From contig QCID01000005.1 of assembly GCA_003216895.1 (NCBI GenBank), positions 1-64,000 of the forward strand: DNA of 64,000 nt, written 5' to 3'. The notes beneath the pieces were generated by a model. It did no database searches, had not been told where the DNA came from, and saw only the letters and a program-made list of their open reading frames with translations. This stretch comes from Prochlorococcus sp. AG-402-K04. Its GTDB lineage: Bacteria > Cyanobacteriota > Cyanobacteriia > PCC-6307 > Cyanobiaceae. Both the position numbers and the translations under genes were made by a program. How positions within the stretch are numbered: position 1 is the stretch's first letter; each line of letters starts with the position of its first letter. This document shows positions 46,740-55,109 of this stretch, one piece after another.

Positions 46740-47468
46740 TCAGGGCATTGTCACAGGCCAACTTTGTCGAATCAAAAGTAAAGAAAAATATGGCCTAGTG
46801 CCTGAGGATAGATCAGATGCTCTAAGAATTTGTTGATCTGAAAATCCTATTCTTTCTGCGAATATTGAATTTTTCATCAAATCTAGTTCTTCAAGCAAAG
46901 GTTTAACCCATTCCCATTTTCTACCAAGCTTGAGCAAAACAACTATCCTTTTCTTTGAAGCCGCATCAGACAACGTAACCTTTAACTCGTCATGTGAGTC
47001 TGGCACAGGCAATACAAGTAATTGTTCATCTTGAAAAGCAAGTGGTAATTTACTTATCGCGGCAGCTGCAGAAAAAGATGTCACCCCTGGAATTAATTTA
47101 ATAACGCACTTTGGATGATGTTTTTCTAACTCCTTTGAAAGATACGAACCTGTCGAAAAAAGGGAGATATCTCCTTGAGCAAGAAAAACGACTTTTTCGC
47201 CTTTCTCAACCATTTTCATTAATTCATCACCAGCAACTCGCCATGCACTTTTTAATGTGTTCTGATCCTCAACCATGGGAAAATGTAAAGGCAATTTTTT
47301 TTTATCTTTTGTTATCCATTTAGAAGCAGTTTTTTCAGCGACACTGTCTCCTCCCAAAGTAGAGACAGGATAAGAAACAACTGTTGATTCTTGAATGGCA
47401 TCAACTGCGGCCAAAGTTAATAAAGAGGGATCTCCTGGACCTATGCCAGTAATAGTCAAAACTTTCAT
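46740..47468 (-). CDS. cobI: Precorrin-2 C20-methyltransferase
   Basis: CobI/CbiL adds the C-20 methyl group to precorrin-2 in corrin ring synthesis. The 242-residue protein begins with the tetrapyrrole methyltransferase opening ITGIGPGDPSLLTLAAVDAI. It has LAQGDISLFSTGSY for SAM and a IPGVTSFSAAAA loop. Length matches CobI. It supports the cobamide pathway with the cobT-like gene at the window start. It lies 36 bases after miaE. Confidence 0.92.
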   Translation of the reverse strand: MKVLTITGIGPGDPSLLTLAAVDAIQESTVVSYPVSTLGGDSVAEKTASKWITKDKKKLPLHFPMVEDQNTLKSAWRVAGDELMKMVEKGEKVVFLAQGDISLFSTGSYLSKELEKHHPKCVIKLIPGVTSFSAAAAISKLPLAFQDEQLLVLPVPDSHDELKVTLSDAASKKRIVVLLKLGRKWEWVKPLLEELDLMKNSIFAERIGFSDQQILRASDLSSGTRPYFSLLLIRQSWPVTMP

Positions 47469-47504
47469 TTAATTGGGTAACTTCTTTCTGCTTAAAAGAG
47501 ATAA

Positions 47505-48119
47505 TTAACTATGCATTCTTGGTTGATGATGCATTTCCAATAAAGCATCAGATTCAACCTTAGCTAATTCTTCTAATCTAGAAGTAAAAATATTTCGATC
47601 AAAACGTTCATCTGCCAACTTCCAATAAATCCCAAAATGCCTAGCCTCGCTTTTTAGCAAGTCAGCATATAAATCTCGAAGTTCAATATCAGGAGAATGT
47701 ATGGACAATAATTTCATTCTTTCATGACTCCTTGCCTCAATAAGTCCTGCAACTAGAAAGCTATCCAACATTCGAAATGGTTCATCTTTGCAAATATTTT
47801 TTGCCAGAATTGATCCATAGGGAGGCGATGCTAATTTTTGAAGCTTTCCCCCTCGTGCATTAAGAATAGATAAAACCCTCTCAAAATGTTCAAGCTCCTC
47901 TCTTGCTAATGGACTTAGCACCTCTGAGAGCCCTGGTTCACTTACATAACGAAACATAAGTTGCAGTGCTACTCCCGCAGCCTTCCTTTCACAATGTGCA
48001 TGATCCAAAAGTATTTCCATTGGATTAGAAATTGCAAGATCTATCCAATCTTTAGAAGTTTCATTTATTAGCCAGCGAATTTTTGATTGCCCAACGACTT
48101 GAGATTTTGAATTACCCAT
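47505..48119 (-). CDS. miaE: tRNA-(ms2io6A)-hydroxylase MiaE
   Basis: MiaE is a diiron monooxygenase that hydroxylates the isopentenyl side chain of ms2i6A37 in tRNA. The 204-residue ferritin-like four-helix protein has EXXH-type iron ligands: LDHAHCERKAAGVAL, EELEHFERVL, GLIEARSHERMKLL and KSEARHFGIYW. All metal-ligand positions look intact. It is 7 bases after aroQ on the same strand. Confidence 0.92.
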   Translation of the reverse strand: MGNSKSQVVGQSKIRWLINETSKDWIDLAISNPMEILLDHAHCERKAAGVALQLMFRYVSEPGLSEVLSPLAREELEHFERVLSILNARGGKLQKLASPPYGSILAKNICKDEPFRMLDSFLVAGLIEARSHERMKLLSIHSPDIELRDLYADLLKSEARHFGIYWKLADERFDRNIFTSRLEELAKVESDALLEMHHQPRMHS

Positions 48120-48126
48120 AAACTCC

Positions 48127-48579
48127 TTAGACTTGCTTTAAATAAGAAACTATCCCTTGCAAAGCAAGCTGATAACTATTTGGTCCAAATCCACAAACCA
48201 AACCCACTGCTTTATCTGAAAGGAATGATTTATGGCGAAATTCTTCCCTGGAGTAAATGTTACTTAAATGTACTTCCACATAAGGAATAGCAACTCCTAA
48301 TAAAGCATCTCTAAGAGCAATAGAGGTATGCGTATAAGCACCTGCATTAATTAATATGCCGTCAATATGGCCAACACTGTTTTGAATGCGATCAATCATC
48401 TCGCCCTCTGAATTACTCTGAAAAAATTTGAGCTTTGCATCAAGTTCATCAGCCAAAGTCAATAACTCTTCTTGGATGTCTTCTAAAGTTTGCGAACCAT
48501 ATATGGATGGCTCCCTTTTCCCAACAAGATTCAAATTCGGACCATTAATTAATAAAAGATCCAATTCCTTACAAATCAA
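48127..48579 (-). CDS. aroQ: 3-dehydroquinate dehydratase, type II
   Basis: AroQ removes water from 3-dehydroquinate in the shikimate pathway. The 150-residue type II enzyme has [20 protein letters not shown] with the catalytic Tyr at about 27, [15 protein letters not shown], and the [17 protein letters not shown] block. [18 protein letters not shown] carries the catalytic His region. The start is TTG at 48579; no in-frame ATG lies nearby. It heads aroQ-miaE-cobI. Confidence 0.95.
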   Translation of the reverse strand: MICKELDLLLINGPNLNLVGKREPSIYGSQTLEDIQEELLTLADELDAKLKFFQSNSEGEMIDRIQNSVGHIDGILINAGAYTHTSIALRDALLGVAIPYVEVHLSNIYSREEFRHKSFLSDKAVGLVCGFGPNSYQLALQGIVSYLKQV

Positions 48580-48671
48580 ACATCTTTCATGATCGTATCG
48601 ATTTAAACCTCAAAGGACCAACAAATTCGAGAAAAGTGGCACCATTTACTGTTAATCTCATCAAGTGGATC

Positions 48672-48753
48672 GGGTCGGTGCCCGAGTGGTTAATGGGGGC
48701 GGACTGTAAATCCGCTGGCTACGCCTACGTTGGTTCAAATCCAACCCGGCCCA
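48672..48753 (+). tRNA. tRNA-Tyr (GTA)
   Basis: The cloverleaf is clear. Acceptor GGGTCGG pairs with CCGGCCC with one G-T wobble, the anticodon loop CTGTAAA reads GTA, and a long class II variable arm follows as in bacterial tRNA-Tyr. The T-arm GTTGG-TTCAAAT-CCAAC is intact. No CCA is encoded beyond the discriminator. It lies 11 bases upstream of tRNA-Thr. Confidence 0.96.
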
Positions 48754-48764
48754 TCTTTCCACAA

Positions 48765-48836
<72 letters not shown>

Positions 48837-48892
48837 TCGTCGGAAGCTTAACCAGGGCAAGCGATCTGAGGCACTAGGATCGCAAATCTTTG

Positions 48893-48932
48893 AAAGTGGA
48901 CGTCCGATTTCGGGTCCACTTTTGTTGTTTTT
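48893..48932 (+). terminator. Rho-independent terminator of the tRNA-Tyr/tRNA-Thr unit
   Basis: Stem AAAGTGGAC pairs with GTCCACTTT. An inner CCG/CGG closes a four-base loop, and a T-rich tract with two G interruptions follows. It lies 57 bases after tRNA-Thr. Confidence 0.8.
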
Positions 48933-48946
48933 AGACCATTTTTGCT

Positions 48947-48967
48947 TGATGCATCTGACCTGATGCA
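48947..48967 (+). repeat. Short direct repeat upstream of the integrase remnant
   Basis: TGATGCA occurs at 48947-48953 and 48961-48967, 14 bases start to start. The first copy also reads into TGCATC, which is inverted relative to GATGCA of the second. The pair ends 10 bases before the integrase remnant's ATG. It might be an arm- or excisionase-type binding site; this is only suggested by position. Confidence 0.3.
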
Positions 48968-48976
48968 ACCCAAAAA

Positions 48977-49177
48977 ATGGCAACGATTAGAAGAAGCGGA
49001 AGTGGCTGGCAAGCACTGATTCGGAAAAAGAAATATCAAGGCAAAACATCTAAAACTTTTAGCTCCAAAGCAGCTGCAAAACTGTGGGCAAATGCTGTTG
49101 AAAGTTCTCTTACTGGTTCATTAGCGGTGGAATTCATATCTGAAGGTGAATTCATTACCAAAAAAGATTCTGATTAA
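48977..49177 (+). pseudogene. Truncated tyrosine integrase, N-terminal arm-binding domain only
   Basis: The 66-residue frame MATIRRSGSGWQALIRKKKY then TFSSKAAAKLWANAVESSL matches the N-terminal arm DNA-binding domain of tyrosine integrases of phages and islands (pattern W-x-A-x-V/I-R-x-K...K-T-F-x-T-K-x-x-A-x-x-W). It stops at 49177, before the core-binding and catalytic domains. I found no Arg-His-Arg-Tyr remnants in the next 800 bases in any frame. It lies 140 bases after tRNA-Thr. It is either a decayed integrase or a stand-alone DNA-binding peptide that still uses the old domain. Confidence 0.75.
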
Positions 49178-49537
49178 GTATGTAATCAAAAGGATCAAGA
49201 AGTAGAGACAAAAAGCAGCTACTCACAGATGCTTTCTTTGCTTGCAGCAGCGACGAGGAAAAGAATTCAAAAAATTTACTGCTTTGCCAAGGCGGACAAC
49301 CTAAAAGCTTGCATTAAGAAAGGGACCCTGCTGCTTCAGCGACCTTGAGTCCCTCTCTTCAGTTACAGAACGAATTTTGGTAAGGAGTTGTTCTGCTTTT
49401 CCTTTTCTAATCAATTCCACAAAGAATCTGCATCAGTGAGAATTCCTAATTCCCAAAAGAAGGTAAATTCTACTTATGCTTTTATTGTTGATACGACAAA
49501 TAATTCTCTAGGATGTTTCTCTTTTGGGAGAAATAAT
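49178..49537. other. Non-coding stretch with a hairpin, downstream of the integrase remnant
   Basis: These 360 bases hold no reading frame I can support. An imperfect hairpin lies at 49321-49354: AGGGAC pairs with GTCCCT, and an inner TGCTG/CAGCG stem closes a CTT loop. There is no T-run after it. The stretch may be decayed element DNA or part of a structured RNA. Confidence 0.4.
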
Positions 49538-49681
49538 ATGAGTAAAAAGAAGGAGCATTTCAACGTGACGCAAGGCATGACTCTCTTGCTCCTTAAAAAA
49601 ATTTCATTACCTGCGAACCTAGTCTTTCAAATGATTATCTTTATTACTAATCCAGAAAATAATATTGGATACGAGGATTAA
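49538..49681 (+). CDS. 47-residue small protein, hypothetical
   Basis: ATG at 49538 follows GGGAGA by six bases, a good ribosome binding site for this genome. The stop at 49679-49681 is followed within 10 bases by a strong terminator. The peptide begins MSKKKEHFNVTQGMTLLLLK and has a hydrophobic middle. The longer frame from 49388 lacks an initiation signal. No family recognised; position between integrase remnant and DUF4278 gene suggests accessory DNA. Confidence 0.45.
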   Translation: MSKKKEHFNVTQGMTLLLLKKISLPANLVFQMIIFITNPENNIGYED

Positions 49682-49689
49682 TAACTACA

Positions 49690-49723
49690 AAAAAACCGCC
49701 AGTTATAAACAAGGCGGTTTTTT
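49690..49723 (+). terminator. Rho-independent terminator
   Basis: Stem AAAAAACCGCC pairs with GGCGGTTTTTT around a 12-base loop, followed by the T-run. It lies 9 bases after the 47-residue ORF, which supports that ORF being transcribed. Confidence 0.88.
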
Positions 49724-50043
49724 CATGAGATAAGGCGCAAGTGTTTCCTTGTTTCCACTGCGGAGTATCTCAACTCCTCACTCAACTAATTTAGGGTGAT
49801 TAACAAGAAGGAAAGCAACAAGCAGTAAAGTTCTTCAACTGTCACAGATCATAAGAATTTAAAAAGCTTTGCTTCAGCAAAGACAATAAGCTTTATGTAA
49901 CAAGCCGAACACCGATAATTGGACAATATGTTTATAGTGGTTATGTAGCAATAACTACTAAAACGTTCAACTCATCAACTGATGAGCCGCAGTTTGACTC
50001 AAGCCAAGGAACGGGGACTTGAGCATATTTCGGAGAAAAAAAA
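49724..50043. other. Hairpin-rich leader region upstream of the DUF4278 gene
   Basis: There is no protein frame I can support in these 320 bases. Three hairpins are visible: CTTTGC-TTCA-GCAAAG at 49867-49882, CTCATC-AACT-GATGAG at 49971-49986 (stem up to 7 bp), and CTCAAG/CTTGAG at 49998-50023. The last ends 9 bases before the GGAG at 50032 that serves the DUF4278 start. They look like a structured 5' leader or small RNA. Confidence 0.45.
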
Positions 50044-50145
50044 ATGTCATTAACCTACAGAGGTCTTAAGTACAACCAGCATAAAGCAGTTGTAGAAAAG
50101 CAGCATGTACAACTTACTTATCGAGGTAAGTCATATCAGAGCTAG
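50044..50145 (+). CDS. DUF4278 mini-protein
   Basis: The 33-residue frame has the DUF4278 motif twice: LTYRGLKYNQ at residues 3-12 and LTYRGKSYQS at 24-33. This family of very small proteins is abundant in marine picocyanobacteria and has no known function. ATG at 50044 is preceded by GGAG eight bases upstream. A strong terminator begins 12 bases after the stop, so it is the last or only gene of its transcript. Confidence 0.75.
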   Translation: MSLTYRGLKYNQHKAVVEKQHVQLTYRGKSYQS

Positions 50146-50156
50146 CAACGATGTCC

Positions 50157-50190
50157 AAAAAAAAAAGCCCTTTTAAGGGCTTTTTTTTTT
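50157..50190. terminator. Bidirectional Rho-independent terminator
   Basis: Stem AAAAGCCCTT/AAGGGCTTTT is flanked by an A-run on the left and a long T-run on the right, so it can stop transcription of the DUF4278 gene on plus and of the membrane protein gene on minus. Confidence 0.9.
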
Positions 50191-50203
50191 GCAAACCAAT
50201 AAA

Positions 50204-50953
50204 TTACTTAATAATAATAGATCTTTTATTTATATATATATTGATCATCGCCAAAGTAAAAATTATTAAAAAAGATGTTATAAATAGAATAAGATAATTT
50301 CCAGAAATCATATCTAATTCTCCGTTTAATATTTTTTGTAAGAAATTTTCTAATCCAATATCCTTAATTTTTCTCGCAGCAAAACCACTAGCTACAAAAG
50401 GTGAATCTGAGATTATGATGCTAAAAATCAAAGCAGGCATAAATCTTTTCCATGTTATTTTTGTTAGTCCTATTGCATAGCAAACAAAATCAAAGAAGCC
50501 TGACATTAAAAGAGCTATCATAAGGAAATAATTATTTTCTAGATAATCTTGACTAATGCTTTCAACCCTTCGCATTTGTCTTGAACCAAGTAATCTAGCA
50601 ATATAACTTCTTCCTAATTTTCTAGCCAATAGAAATGATATTGAACAAGAGACAAAATCTGCAAAAAATATAATAATCAAGCCCTGCGTAAAGCCAAACT
50701 GAAAACCAGCAGCAACGGAAAATATTGTTCCAGGCAAAACTGGTATTATTATGCTAATAGATCTTAATATAAATAATAAGAATATTATTGTTAAGCCAAA
50801 AAAGTCATTCGAATTTAAGCCTCTAACAATATCATAAAAGAAATCACTAATTATATCGAGATCCAAGGAAATAAGATTAATACTTAAAATTACAATCAAG
50901 AAAGTTATTATTAAAAACTGAAAATATTTACTACTGATAAACTTATTAGCCAT
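50204..50953 (-). CDS. TVP38/TMEM64-family membrane protein (VTT domain)
   Basis: This 249-residue protein has about six hydrophobic segments. The SNARE-associated/DedA-like VTT core is visible: PVLPGTIFSVAAGFQFGFTQG, then FLLARKLGRSYIARLLG and a later SGFFDFVCYAIGLTKI. Family members affect membrane potential or lipid transport; no specific role can be given. The gene is very AT-rich with many Ile/Phe codons, more so than nearby housekeeping genes. The terminator at 50157-50190 serves its 3' end. Confidence 0.83.
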   Translation of the reverse strand: MANKFISSKYFQFLIITFLIVILSINLISLDLDIISDFFYDIVRGLNSNDFFGLTIIFLLFILRSISIIIPVLPGTIFSVAAGFQFGFTQGLIIIFFADFVSCSISFLLARKLGRSYIARLLGSRQMRRVESISQDYLENNYFLMIALLMSGFFDFVCYAIGLTKITWKRFMPALIFSIIISDSPFVASGFAARKIKDIGLENFLQKILNGELDMISGNYLILFITSFLIIFTLAMINIYINKRSIIIK

Positions 50954-51030
50954 AAAATATTTTTCGACCTAAATCGGTTTCTATCTTAGAATTATAGTAA
51001 ATAAATTATTAAAAAATTGCCATTAAAAAA

Positions 51031-51360
51031 CTAATTCTGTTCAAACTTTAAGCTGCACATCGTATTAGCCTCTGTTAAAGGCATTTCACCAGACTTCCAT
51101 TTCTCATATACACATGTATAAAAAGGTTCATTTAAACTACTTAAATCATTTTTTTGATCAATTAATTCTCTTAGATATTTAGCTTTTGCCCTAAGATATT
51201 CTTTTTTATATAACCAGTACATCACCTCGGCGACACCAATAAAAGCCAAGGAGAATACAAAAATAACCAGCAAATGATTAATCAATCTTTCATTTCTGTG
51301 GATCAATATCCTAGGTCCAATATAGAAAAGACGTAACTCGTTAATAATACTCAAAACCAT
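51031..51360 (-). CDS. Hypothetical single-pass membrane protein
   Basis: The 109-residue frame has a basic N-terminal region, one membrane helix at about residues 30-50 (LLVIFVFSLAFIGVAEVMYW) and a charged, probably helical C-terminal part with two Cys (CVYEKW, MCSLKF). No family recognised. ATG at 51360 has only an A-rich upstream region. It lies 77 bases upstream of the TVP38-like gene on the same strand. Confidence 0.5.
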   Translation of the reverse strand: MVLSIINELRLFYIGPRILIHRNERLINHLLVIFVFSLAFIGVAEVMYWLYKKEYLRAKAKYLRELIDQKNDLSSLNEPFYTCVYEKWKSGEMPLTEANTMCSLKFEQN

Positions 51361-51569
51361 TTTTTTCTTTTTTAGTAAAAATTAGAAGCTATTATCTTTA
51401 ATAGTTTTCCTGACCAGTTTTATTAGACATCCCACCGACAGCGTCGTTGCTTTATAAGATAAGTATGGAGATCAAAAACTGAGTCAAAATACTCATAGGG
51501 ATATCTTCTTGGGGCTGTACCTCAATGAATGATTTATTTTGTTAGAAGAAATAAAAATCGTAAACGACA

Positions 51570-52949
51570 ATGTCATTAGAAGATTTTGTAGTTAATCAAT
51601 TACAAGATGTAGTTTTATCAGGCAAAACAAGAAATGAAAAATGGCGAAGGAAACAGCTTCACGCTTTATCAAATTTATTAGATAAACATCAGGAAGAAAT
51701 CTTAAATGCTTTAAATCAGGATTTAGGAAAGCCTGCAACAGAAGCTTTCTTTGAGATTATCGCTGTCAAACAAGAGATAAAACTTGCGCAGAAAAATTTA
51801 TCCAATTGGATGAAGCCCAGGCAAACCAATGTGCCTGTATCTCTGAAACCAGCTCAAGCATGGGTCCAGCCAGATCCATTGGGCTGCATTCTAATAATTG
51901 GTCCGTGGAATTATCCTTTTTCGCTTACTCTTCAACCACTAGTAGGAGCATTAGCCGCTGGGAATACCGCTGTTTTAAAACCATCAGAACATGCTCCTAA
52001 CGTATCAACTCTTATAAAAAAACTCATAGAAAAATATTTTCCACCAGAGATCACGCGAGTTTTTGAAGGAGATGGAAACATTGCGGCTGATTTAATGACT
52101 CGGAAATTTGATCACGTCTTTTTTACAGGTGGAGAAAACATAGGAAAAAAAGTAATGGAAGCAGCCTCAAAAAACCTCACTCCAGTAACTTTAGAACTTG
52201 GGGGGAAAAGCCCAGCGGTTGTTATCGATGGTGCAAATCTAGAAGTAACTGCAAAGAGAATCATATGGGGCAAAAGTCTAAACGCTGGTCAAACATGCAT
52301 TGCTCCTGATCATTTACTAGTTGAGCAAAAACTTTTTGATTCATTAATTTTTAATTTAAAAAATTCGATTAATAATTTTTACGGAAATACACCTTTAGAT
52401 TCAAAACATCTTGGGAGCATTATCAATCAAGAACAATTTAATAGACTGAATAATTTACTAAAGCAGGCTAAAAAGAATAACCAGATAATCTATGGAGGAG
52501 ATAGCAATGAAAAAGAGAAAAGAATTAGCCCTACTCTGATCAAAATTGAGAATCGCAATGATCCACTAATGAAGGAAGAACTTTTTGGCCCATTGCTACC
52601 TATTTTGAGTATTAAAAACCTCGACCAGGTCATTTCAGATTTAAAGTTATTACCTAAACCACTTGCTCTATATCTTTTTGGAGGAGGCAACAATGAACAA
52701 GTGAAAGTTCTATCAATGACTTCTTCGGGAGGTGTTTGTTTTAATGATGTTGTTTTACAGGCAGGGATACCTGAACTGCCGTTTGGAGGAGTCGGAACAA
52801 GTGGTATGGGAAAATATCACGGTAAAGCAGGTTTTGATAACTTTACTCACTATAAATCAGTTCTAAAAAGACCTTTCTGGCTAGATCTAAACTTCAGATA
52901 CCCTCCATACAAGCTAGATTTATCTTTACTTAATAAATTAATAGGTTAA
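51570..52949 (+). CDS. Aldehyde dehydrogenase (ALDH3-like)
   Basis: This 459-residue NAD(P)-dependent aldehyde dehydrogenase has the catalytic Glu in VTLELGGKSP (about residue 210) and the Cys in LNAGQTCIAPDH (about 244). IGPWNYPFSLTLQPL is near residue 110. Short N-terminus and absence of a long oligomerisation tail fit the class 3 fatty/aromatic aldehyde group. In cyanobacteria these often detoxify lipid-derived aldehydes; substrate is an inference. ATG at 51570. Confidence 0.9.
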   Translation: MSLEDFVVNQLQDVVLSGKTRNEKWRRKQLHALSNLLDKHQEEILNALNQDLGKPATEAFFEIIAVKQEIKLAQKNLSNWMKPRQTNVPVSLKPAQAWVQPDPLGCILIIGPWNYPFSLTLQPLVGALAAGNTAVLKPSEHAPNVSTLIKKLIEKYFPPEITRVFEGDGNIAADLMTRKFDHVFFTGGENIGKKVMEAASKNLTPVTLELGGKSPAVVIDGANLEVTAKRIIWGKSLNAGQTCIAPDHLLVEQKLFDSLIFNLKNSINNFYGNTPLDSKHLGSIINQEQFNRLNNLLKQAKKNNQIIYGGDSNEKEKRISPTLIKIENRNDPLMKEELFGPLLPILSIKNLDQVISDLKLLPKPLALYLFGGGNNEQVKVLSMTSSGGVCFNDVVLQAGIPELPFGGVGTSGMGKYHGKAGFDNFTHYKSVLKRPFWLDLNFRYPPYKLDLSLLNKLIG

Positions 52950-52994
52950 AATAAATTTAATTCCTAGAATATAGATCAACAATTTAGGTTAGTG

Positions 52995-53852
52995 ATGTTC
53001 AAAAATATAAAAATACCTATCAGCCTATTTTATATCAATAGTATTGTCTTTCTCTTATCTGAATTTACTTTAAAAGTAAATTCAGATACAAAGATTATCG
53101 CAAAGAGCGGGGATACCCTTATCAAGATATCCAAGCAATATGGTGTTCCTTTAAAAGAACTAATGTATAAAAATGATTTCAATGATGCAACCAAAATAAT
53201 AGAAGGAGAAGTTATATTAATACCTCATAAAGACATAAATAAATCTAACAACAATAAACTAACTTATAAAGTTATTGAAGGAGATACTCTTTACAAGATT
53301 GCAAGAGATTTTAATGTAAGTCTAAAAGATATTACTTCCATAAATAATATTAACGATGATTATATTCTGAAGCCTAATCAGATTATCTTATTGCCTATGG
53401 GAGCCAGATCCAAGGAAGTAAATAATAGAGAAAATATTAAAGTAGCAAGTAAAAAAGTTTTTTATCATCGAACCTCTATTTCAGAAGATCTTTCAACGAT
53501 CGCATATATTCATAAAATCCCAATAGAAGAAATTAAGACTTTAAATAAATTAAATGATCCTATAAATATCAAGCCTAATATAAAATTGAAATTAAGAAAC
53601 CATAAGCCTTCAAGATGGTTAGGATATGGCTCCTTAATGATCAATTGGTCAGATTGGACTTATTTTGATGGCTATTATATGGTTCAAGCAAAAACAAAAA
53701 AAAATAAGGCTTTCTATTTAGCTCTTAGCTGCAAAAAGATAGCATTGAATAATACATTAAATAATTCTTCCTGGACAAGCTGGTATTTCCCTGAAACTAA
53801 TTTTGAATTTAAGTTAATTAATGATTTTTGTGATCAGGGTTTTAATTTTTAA
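52995..53852 (+). CDS. Exported LysM-repeat protein
   Basis: This 285-residue protein has an N-terminal signal or anchor (about residues 8-29, ending near VNSDT). Three LysM modules follow: IIAKSGDTLIKISKQYGVPL, YKVIEGDTLYKIARDFNVSL and a weaker SISEDLSTIAYIHKIPI. A C-terminal domain of about 90 residues (MINWSDWTYFDGYYMV and on) is not recognised. LysM binds peptidoglycan, so a cell-wall location is likely. ATG at 52995 is preferred over the adjacent GTG at 52992. It is convergent with the following gene, one base apart. Confidence 0.8.
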   Translation: MFKNIKIPISLFYINSIVFLLSEFTLKVNSDTKIIAKSGDTLIKISKQYGVPLKELMYKNDFNDATKIIEGEVILIPHKDINKSNNNKLTYKVIEGDTLYKIARDFNVSLKDITSINNINDDYILKPNQIILLPMGARSKEVNNRENIKVASKKVFYHRTSISEDLSTIAYIHKIPIEEIKTLNKLNDPINIKPNIKLKLRNHKPSRWLGYGSLMINWSDWTYFDGYYMVQAKTKKNKAFYLALSCKKIALNNTLNNSSWTSWYFPETNFEFKLINDFCDQGFNF

Positions 53853-53853
53853 A

Positions 53854-54903
53854 TTATTTACTAATTTCAAGAGAGGGAGGTTCTAATCTTTCAGAATCTT
53901 CCTCAACAAGTTGCAATCTCAACCTTTTCCCTCCTGAAAGTTCTCCAAGAGAAACTCTTATTGTTGAACCAGTGAGCGTTTGAAGGGTTTCTAAAAGCTC
54001 TCTTAAATATGGAGTGCTACTTCCAGACTCGACCCATAATCTTTCTTGTAATCCTTCTAATCTTTTCCAAGCAGAGTGAAACCTCAAAATAGAACTCTCA
54101 ATAGTTTTTGCTTGGCCGAATGCATCTGAAAGTAATCCTAAGGAATCCAATCTGAGAGCTTCTTGAGTGGCTTTATCTAAATTTAAATTTTTATCTTGAA
54201 AAGCTCTTAAAGCTTGTGAAGCATCTAAAGACTTGCACATCCATTTAGCAGTATTCGTCATATCTTTTACTGAATCTATTTCAGGATTTTCTCTTAAAGT
54301 TTCGCAGATTTCTTCCTGTTGATTAGGTGACAACTTGGACAATTCTCTTACTAATGGAGCCACAAACTTTGCTGGCAATAAATTTGATTGCGTTTTTTCT
54401 CTAATTTCATCAGGTAAAAGAGTACTGGTTGCGGCCATGAATTGATCAGTTAAACTTTTAACTTGTCTTCTTGTTATATCCTTTCCTTCATTAGCAGCCT
54501 CAGAAATCATATGTTGAATCTCAGGCTCAGATTGTGCTGTTTCGATAAAAGCTCTTTTAGAAAAATTATTTACACTTGATTCTTCAAGAATTCCACCAAC
54601 TACAAGATTATCGGAGGAATCAGCTAGTTGGATAAGAGAATAGGCTTTGCTTTTACTAATTTCCATTTCCCTAAGCCACTGCAAAAAACCTGTACCTCTG
54701 CCATCTCCGCCTCTCTTTTCTCTATCTCGAACAACACGTAAAATCCTCCCTCGCCAAATTTCGGTTTGCAAATCAAACTTCTCACATATTGACCATGCAT
54801 TCTCTAATCTCTTAATGAAATCAATATTACTCAAGTCATCTTGATCAGGGTCCGGCAAATCAAAACTAAGAGAAGATGGGTCTAAAGATGGCTGTGATAT
54901 CAC
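53854..54903 (-). CDS. Unrecognised 349-residue protein, possible DNA-binding N-terminus
   Basis: The start is GTG at 54903. The N-terminal 100 residues include a helix-rich stretch (GFLQWLREMEISKSKAYSLI, about 73-92) that looks like the DUF3102 or KilA-like helix-turn-helix region used in plasmid and phage proteins. The middle is mostly helical. The last 50 residues form a basic/acidic beta-like part (TIRVSLGELSGGKRLRLQLV). I cannot name a family. It is not fragmentary and codon use resembles neighbours, so it is probably a conserved picocyanobacterial gene. Confidence 0.7.
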   Translation of the reverse strand: MISQPSLDPSSLSFDLPDPDQDDLSNIDFIKRLENAWSICEKFDLQTEIWRGRILRVVRDREKRGGDGRGTGFLQWLREMEISKSKAYSLIQLADSSDNLVVGGILEESSVNNFSKRAFIETAQSEPEIQHMISEAANEGKDITRRQVKSLTDQFMAATSTLLPDEIREKTQSNLLPAKFVAPLVRELSKLSPNQQEEICETLRENPEIDSVKDMTNTAKWMCKSLDASQALRAFQDKNLNLDKATQEALRLDSLGLLSDAFGQAKTIESSILRFHSAWKRLEGLQERLWVESGSSTPYLRELLETLQTLTGSTIRVSLGELSGGKRLRLQLVEEDSERLEPPSLEISK

Positions 54904-55109
54904 AAAAAATAAAATCTTTAAAGGTTAAACACTTCAAAGCTAATTGAAAATTCACCCGGAAATCAATATGAATTATGTTTGTCTTGAAGTAAAAAATCTT
55001 TTAAAAGAGATCTAATTTTTTAAAATACCAGCGACAGTCTGTGACACATATACAAATATCTCCTGTTCTGATAGATAATAATGATATTAAAGTTATTCAG
55101 GTAAGTCAG

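Noticed and set aside
49247-49254. CGACGAGG as a displaced copy of the tRNA-Thr 3' end (attachment site)
   Set aside because: Only eight bases match, flanks differ, and the T-arm is absent; too short to be an attachment repeat.
49388-49537. Upstream 50 codons of the frame that contains the 47-residue ORF
   Set aside because: The upstream part has no initiation signal, while the internal ATG at 49538 has a good ribosome site.
49773-49781. ACTCCTCAC resembling the core of the cyanobacterial small RNA Yfr1
   Set aside because: The match ends before the full conserved core (ACTCCTCACAC), and there are no flanking stems or terminator in the right places.
51361-51569. Possible small RNA in the 209-base gap before the aldehyde dehydrogenase gene
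   Set aside because: Only four-base-pair hairpins and no terminator were seen; nothing supports a defined RNA.
55041-55109. N-terminal extension of psaE
   Set aside because: These 23 codons precede the conserved PsaE start and have no counterpart in the family.
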